Source: Bacteroidota bacterium (GTDB lineage Bacteria; Bacteroidota; Bacteroidia; Chitinophagales; Chitinophagaceae). From it: 48,256 nucleotides of DNA. The notes below the pieces were generated by a model. The model was not told the DNA's origin. It did no database searches and saw only the letters and a program-made list of their open reading frames with translations. Where the stretch lies: NCBI GenBank assembly GCA_947454025.1, contig CANGIZ010000008.1, forward strand, positions 1 through 48,256, read 5' to 3'. A program made the translations under genes and the position numbers. Positions 45,341-48,256 of the stretch are shown piece after piece (positions within the stretch are counted from its first letter, which is position 1; each line of letters starts with the position of its first letter).

Positions 45341-48091
45341 TTAAATAACGATGTTGATCATTTTACCTTTAACAAAAATTAATTTTTTTACGGACTTATC
45401 CTCTACCCATTTTTGAATCGCAGCATTACCAAGTACAATTTCACGCACCTGCTCTTCGGTAGCATCTAAAGCAATAGAGATATTAGAACGCACTTTACCA
45501 TTAATACTAACTGGATATTCTTTAGCTGTTTCTAAAACGTATTGCGGATCAAAAACAGGATAAGAAGCGTCTACTATTAATCCCTCATTACCCAATGCAC
45601 TCCACAATTCTTCAGCAAAATGTGGTGCGTAAGGGGTAATCAAAATAAGCACTTGTTCTATTATTGCTTTTTTATGGCAACCTGCATCATACAATTCATT
45701 AATACAAATCATGAAAGTACTAATGGCAGTATTAAAACTATAACGCTCTGTATCCTCTTCAATTTTTTTAATGGTTTTATGAAGAATTTTCAATTCGGCT
45801 GCAGTAGGCGTTTCGTCCACCCATACCTTACCTTTCATTTCATCAAAACACAATCTCCAGAACTTTTTAATAAATCGATGTACTCCTTCAATTCCTTTGG
45901 TATCCCATGGCTTGCTTTGTTCCACAGGCCCTAAAAACATTTCATACATTCTAAAAGTATCGGCTCCGTATTTTTGTACTAAGTCGTCTGGATTCACCGT
46001 ATTAAATTTAGACTTAGACATCTTCTCCACTTCTACACCACATAAGTACTTTCCGTCTTCTAAAATAAATTCAGCATTGACATAATCAGGTTTCCATTTT
46101 TTAAACGCTTCGGTATCTAACTCAACGCCATCCACCATATTTACATCTACATGCAATTGATCCACTTCATGAGCGCCCACTAAACCAGCCGAAACAAATG
46201 TATGCGTACCTCTTTTGCGATATACAAAACGAGAACTACCTTGAATCATTCCTTGGTTCAATAGTTTTTTGAATGGTTCGTCAAAACCAATATGACCTAA
46301 ATCGTATAAAGCCTTTGTCCACATACGACTGTACAATAAATGTCCTACTGCATGCTCGGTACCTCCAATATATAAATCTACTTGTCCCCAATAATCACTT
46401 GCTTTACGACTACAAAATTCAGTAGTATTGCTAGGATCCATATAACGTAAAAAATACCAACTACTGCCCGCATAACCAGGCATGGTATTGGTTTCGTAAT
46501 TTTCTGCTTTCCAAGCTGCAATATTTGCTAAAGGTCCTTCTCCTTCTGGTCCTGGTCCATAATGATCCACTTCGGGTAATAACAATGGCAATTCACTTTC
46601 CGACATTGGATAAGCAATGCCGTCTATCCATTTAATTGGAAATGGTTCACCCCAATAACGTTGTCTACTAAATGCTGCATCACGCATTCTATAATTCACT
46701 TTGCGTTGACCAATACCCATTGCTTCGATCTTATCATTCACAATCGCAATGGCTTCTTTTTGTACCACTCCATTTAAGAAATCGCTATTGGTTAACTTAG
46801 CTTCCTTTGTAGGATTCGCTTCTATACCATCAAATGCATCCCCAATAATATTCGTAATAGGAATATTAAAATGTTGCGCAAATTTAAAGTCACGATCATC
46901 ACCACATGGCACGGCCATAATTGCACCGGTACCATATCCTGCTAACACATATTCAGAAATCCAAATAGGAATTAATTTTTGGTTGAAAGGATTTACTACA
47001 TAAGCACCGGTGAAACATCCCGTAATTTTTTTCTCCGCCATACGCTCACGTTCACTTCTACTTTTTACATAAGCAATGTATTCTTCAACTGACGCTTTAT
47101 GTGTATCCGGAGTAATACTTTCAATTAAAGCATGCTCTGGTGCAACCACCATAAAGTCCACACCAAAAACAGTATCAGGACGCGTAGTATATACTTTTAA
47201 ACTAGCGTTATGACCATGCACAGCAAAGTCAATTTCAGCACCATAACTTTTTCCAATCCAGTTGGACTGCATTTCCTTCATAGCTTCACTAAACTGAATC
47301 GTATCTAAACCCGACAATAAACGATCCGCATATTCTGTAATACGCAAATACCATTGTCTTAATTTTTTCTTTTCTACAGGATGTCCGCCTCGCTCACTAA
47401 ATCCATTAATCACTTCGTCATTGGCCAACACGGTGCCCAATGCTTCACACCAATTCACTTCGCCATAACCACAGAATGCCAAGCGATAATGCATCAAAAT
47501 AGATTGCTTTTCTTTTTCGCTATATCCATTCCACGCTGCAGCTGTAAATTGAATTGTAGTATCACCAGGACAAACTTGTTTCGCATTCCCATCCTTTTCA
47601 AAAACGGCAATTAAATCAGTAATAGGTTTTGCTTTTTGAGCTGTGCGATCGTAATAACTATTAAACAGTTGTAAAAAGATCCATTGTGTCCATTTATAAT
47701 AACTTGCATCACAGGTTCTTACTTCTCTTTCCCAATCATAACTAAATCCAATATTGTCTAATTGCTTTCTGAAATTATCAATGTTACCATGTGTGCTTTT
47801 TGAAGGATGTACACCATGCTCAATTGCATATTGCTCGGCGGGTAATCCAAAAGCATCATACCCCATTGGGTGTAAAACATTGAATCCTTTCAAGCGTTTA
47901 AATCGGCTATAAATATCTGATGCGATATAACCCAATGGATGCCCAACATGCAATCCTGCACCACTAGGGTAAGGAAACATATCCAATACATAACATTTAG
48001 GCTTTGTACTTTCATTACTTACCTGATAGGCTTTTTTAGATTTCCAGGCTTCCTGCCACTTTTTCTCGATTGCACTAAATTGATATTCCAT
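45341..48091 (-). CDS. leuS: leucine--tRNA ligase
   Basis: Class I synthetase that charges tRNA-Leu, with a CP1 editing domain. The 916-aa protein has the HIGH equivalent GLHVGHPLGY near 47-56, the editing-domain threonine-rich segment with TTRPDTVFG, GTGAIMAVP and the KMSKS motif in VEKMSKSKF. It is longer than the E. coli enzyme (860 aa), with extra segments such as YRKRGTHTF before KMSKS, as is usual in this phylum. It heads a reverse-strand run with the peptidase and ruvB. Its leader of about 50 bases can fold into short alternative hairpins. Confidence 0.96.
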   Translation of the reverse strand: MEYQFSAIEKKWQEAWKSKKAYQVSNESTKPKCYVLDMFPYPSGAGLHVGHPLGYIASDIYSRFKRLKGFNVLHPMGYDAFGLPAEQYAIEHGVHPSKSTHGNIDNFRKQLDNIGFSYDWEREVRTCDASYYKWTQWIFLQLFNSYYDRTAQKAKPITDLIAVFEKDGNAKQVCPGDTTIQFTAAAWNGYSEKEKQSILMHYRLAFCGYGEVNWCEALGTVLANDEVINGFSERGGHPVEKKKLRQWYLRITEYADRLLSGLDTIQFSEAMKEMQSNWIGKSYGAEIDFAVHGHNASLKVYTTRPDTVFGVDFMVVAPEHALIESITPDTHKASVEEYIAYVKSRSERERMAEKKITGCFTGAYVVNPFNQKLIPIWISEYVLAGYGTGAIMAVPCGDDRDFKFAQHFNIPITNIIGDAFDGIEANPTKEAKLTNSDFLNGVVQKEAIAIVNDKIEAMGIGQRKVNYRMRDAAFSRQRYWGEPFPIKWIDGIAYPMSESELPLLLPEVDHYGPGPEGEGPLANIAAWKAENYETNTMPGYAGSSWYFLRYMDPSNTTEFCSRKASDYWGQVDLYIGGTEHAVGHLLYSRMWTKALYDLGHIGFDEPFKKLLNQGMIQGSSRFVYRKRGTHTFVSAGLVGAHEVDQLHVDVNMVDGVELDTEAFKKWKPDYVNAEFILEDGKYLCGVEVEKMSKSKFNTVNPDDLVQKYGADTFRMYEMFLGPVEQSKPWDTKGIEGVHRFIKKFWRLCFDEMKGKVWVDETPTAAELKILHKTIKKIEEDTERYSFNTAISTFMICINELYDAGCHKKAIIEQVLILITPYAPHFAEELWSALGNEGLIVDASYPVFDPQYVLETAKEYPVSINGKVRSNISIALDATEEQVREIVLGNAAIQKWVEDKSVKKLIFVKGKMINIVI

Positions 48092-48150
48092 CTTCGATTT
48101 TTCTTAAAAAATATATAATTAGGCCTAAAATAGGCATAATTCGACCTATG

Positions 48151-48158
48151 CAAATGTA
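48151..48158 (-). promoter_or_regulatory. -7 box of leuS
   Basis: TACATTTG on the reverse strand matches TAnnTTTG exactly. The identical box in the opposite direction lies 21 bases away (48180-48187). Confidence 0.5.
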
Positions 48159-48179
48159 AGCCATTAGCGTTCAAAACCG

Positions 48180-48187
48180 TACATTTG
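48180..48187 (+). promoter_or_regulatory. -7 box of the gene at the right edge
   Basis: TACATTTG, an exact TAnnTTTG match, about 28 bases before the ATG at 48216. Confidence 0.5.
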
Positions 48188-48215
48188 CAAAGTGAACAAA
48201 TAAAATTTTAATGCT

Positions 48216-48256
48216 ATGGCAGGGAATGGATCAGGATCTTTAAAACGCAGCAAACC
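48216..48256 (+). CDS. start of a truncated gene, possibly ftsX
   Basis: Only the first 13 codons are in the window (MAGNGSGSLKRSK). A short basic, glycine/serine-rich start followed by KRSKP recalls Chitinophagaceae FtsX permeases, but so little sequence cannot prove it. An out-of-frame ATG at 48211 is a weaker alternative. A -7 box lies at a suitable distance upstream. Confidence 0.35.
   Translation, partial: MAGNGSGSLKRSK

Overview
The window is about 48 kb of AT-rich chromosome from a member of the Bacteroidota, most likely the Chitinophagaceae (for example a Sediminibacterium-like organism). The phylum call rests on the lpxC-fabZ fusion, a type IX secretion sorting domain on a secreted protease, Bacteroidota-type -7 boxes (TAnnTTTG) in front of many genes, weak Shine-Dalgarno signals and two adjacent clpP genes. 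The family call is an inference from overall protein flavour. Nothing indicates a plasmid, phage, insertion sequence, CRISPR array or genomic island. It is dense core genome, and no gap between genes exceeds about 280 bp.

Layout. 1-800: an unassigned left edge with a terminator, then a NodB-type deacetylase. 800-5200 (+): gltX, a stand-alone B12-binding domain, an enoyl-CoA hydratase and fumC. 5200-7850 (-): an AraC regulator and a lipoprotein-like amidohydrolase. 8100-10430 (+): gyrB and a 68-aa protein resembling a zinc ribbon that has lost its cysteines. 10550-14460 (-): a small lipoprotein and mfd. 14560-19082 (+): a large KP-43-like secreted subtilase and a flavin reductase. 19199-21479 (-): a dtd-mazG-like-glyS operon. 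21547-23513 (+): a flippase and msrC. 23592-28139 (+): tRNA-Leu(UAG), then tig, clpP1, clpP2, clpX and a 49-aa protein. 28327-30310 (-): a conserved small protein, a PhnP-like hydrolase and a ComEA-like protein. 30432-35641 (+): a lipid A operon of HD hydrolase, lpxD, lpxC-fabZ, lpxA and an odd ABC ATPase. 35653-37290 (-): tsaE and alanine dehydrogenase. 37396-42080 (+): copA, recQ and an orphan response regulator. 42159-48091 (-): leuS, a DPP-IV-like peptidase and ruvB. 48216 to the end (+): the first codons of another gene.

How it fits together. Most genes serve core information processing (gltX, glyS, leuS, dtd, tsaE, gyrB, mfd, ruvB, recQ), protein quality control (tig-clpP-clpP-clpX) and outer-membrane lipid A synthesis. 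The accessory flavour comes from the secreted protease, the copper exporter, the flippase and the amidohydrolase.

The most useful observation is about starts. Several genes have a textbook -7 box so close to the start codon that the mRNA should be leaderless or nearly so (deacetylase, araC-type gene, glyS, tsaE, perhaps gltX and mfd). In three of these, a naive gene caller would pick a start codon inside or upstream of the promoter. I found no clear new multi-gene system. The best candidates for undescribed biology are the two small proteins (68 aa and 49 aa), the ABC ATPase lacking its Q-loop and switch residues, and the five-cysteine cluster in the AraC regulator.
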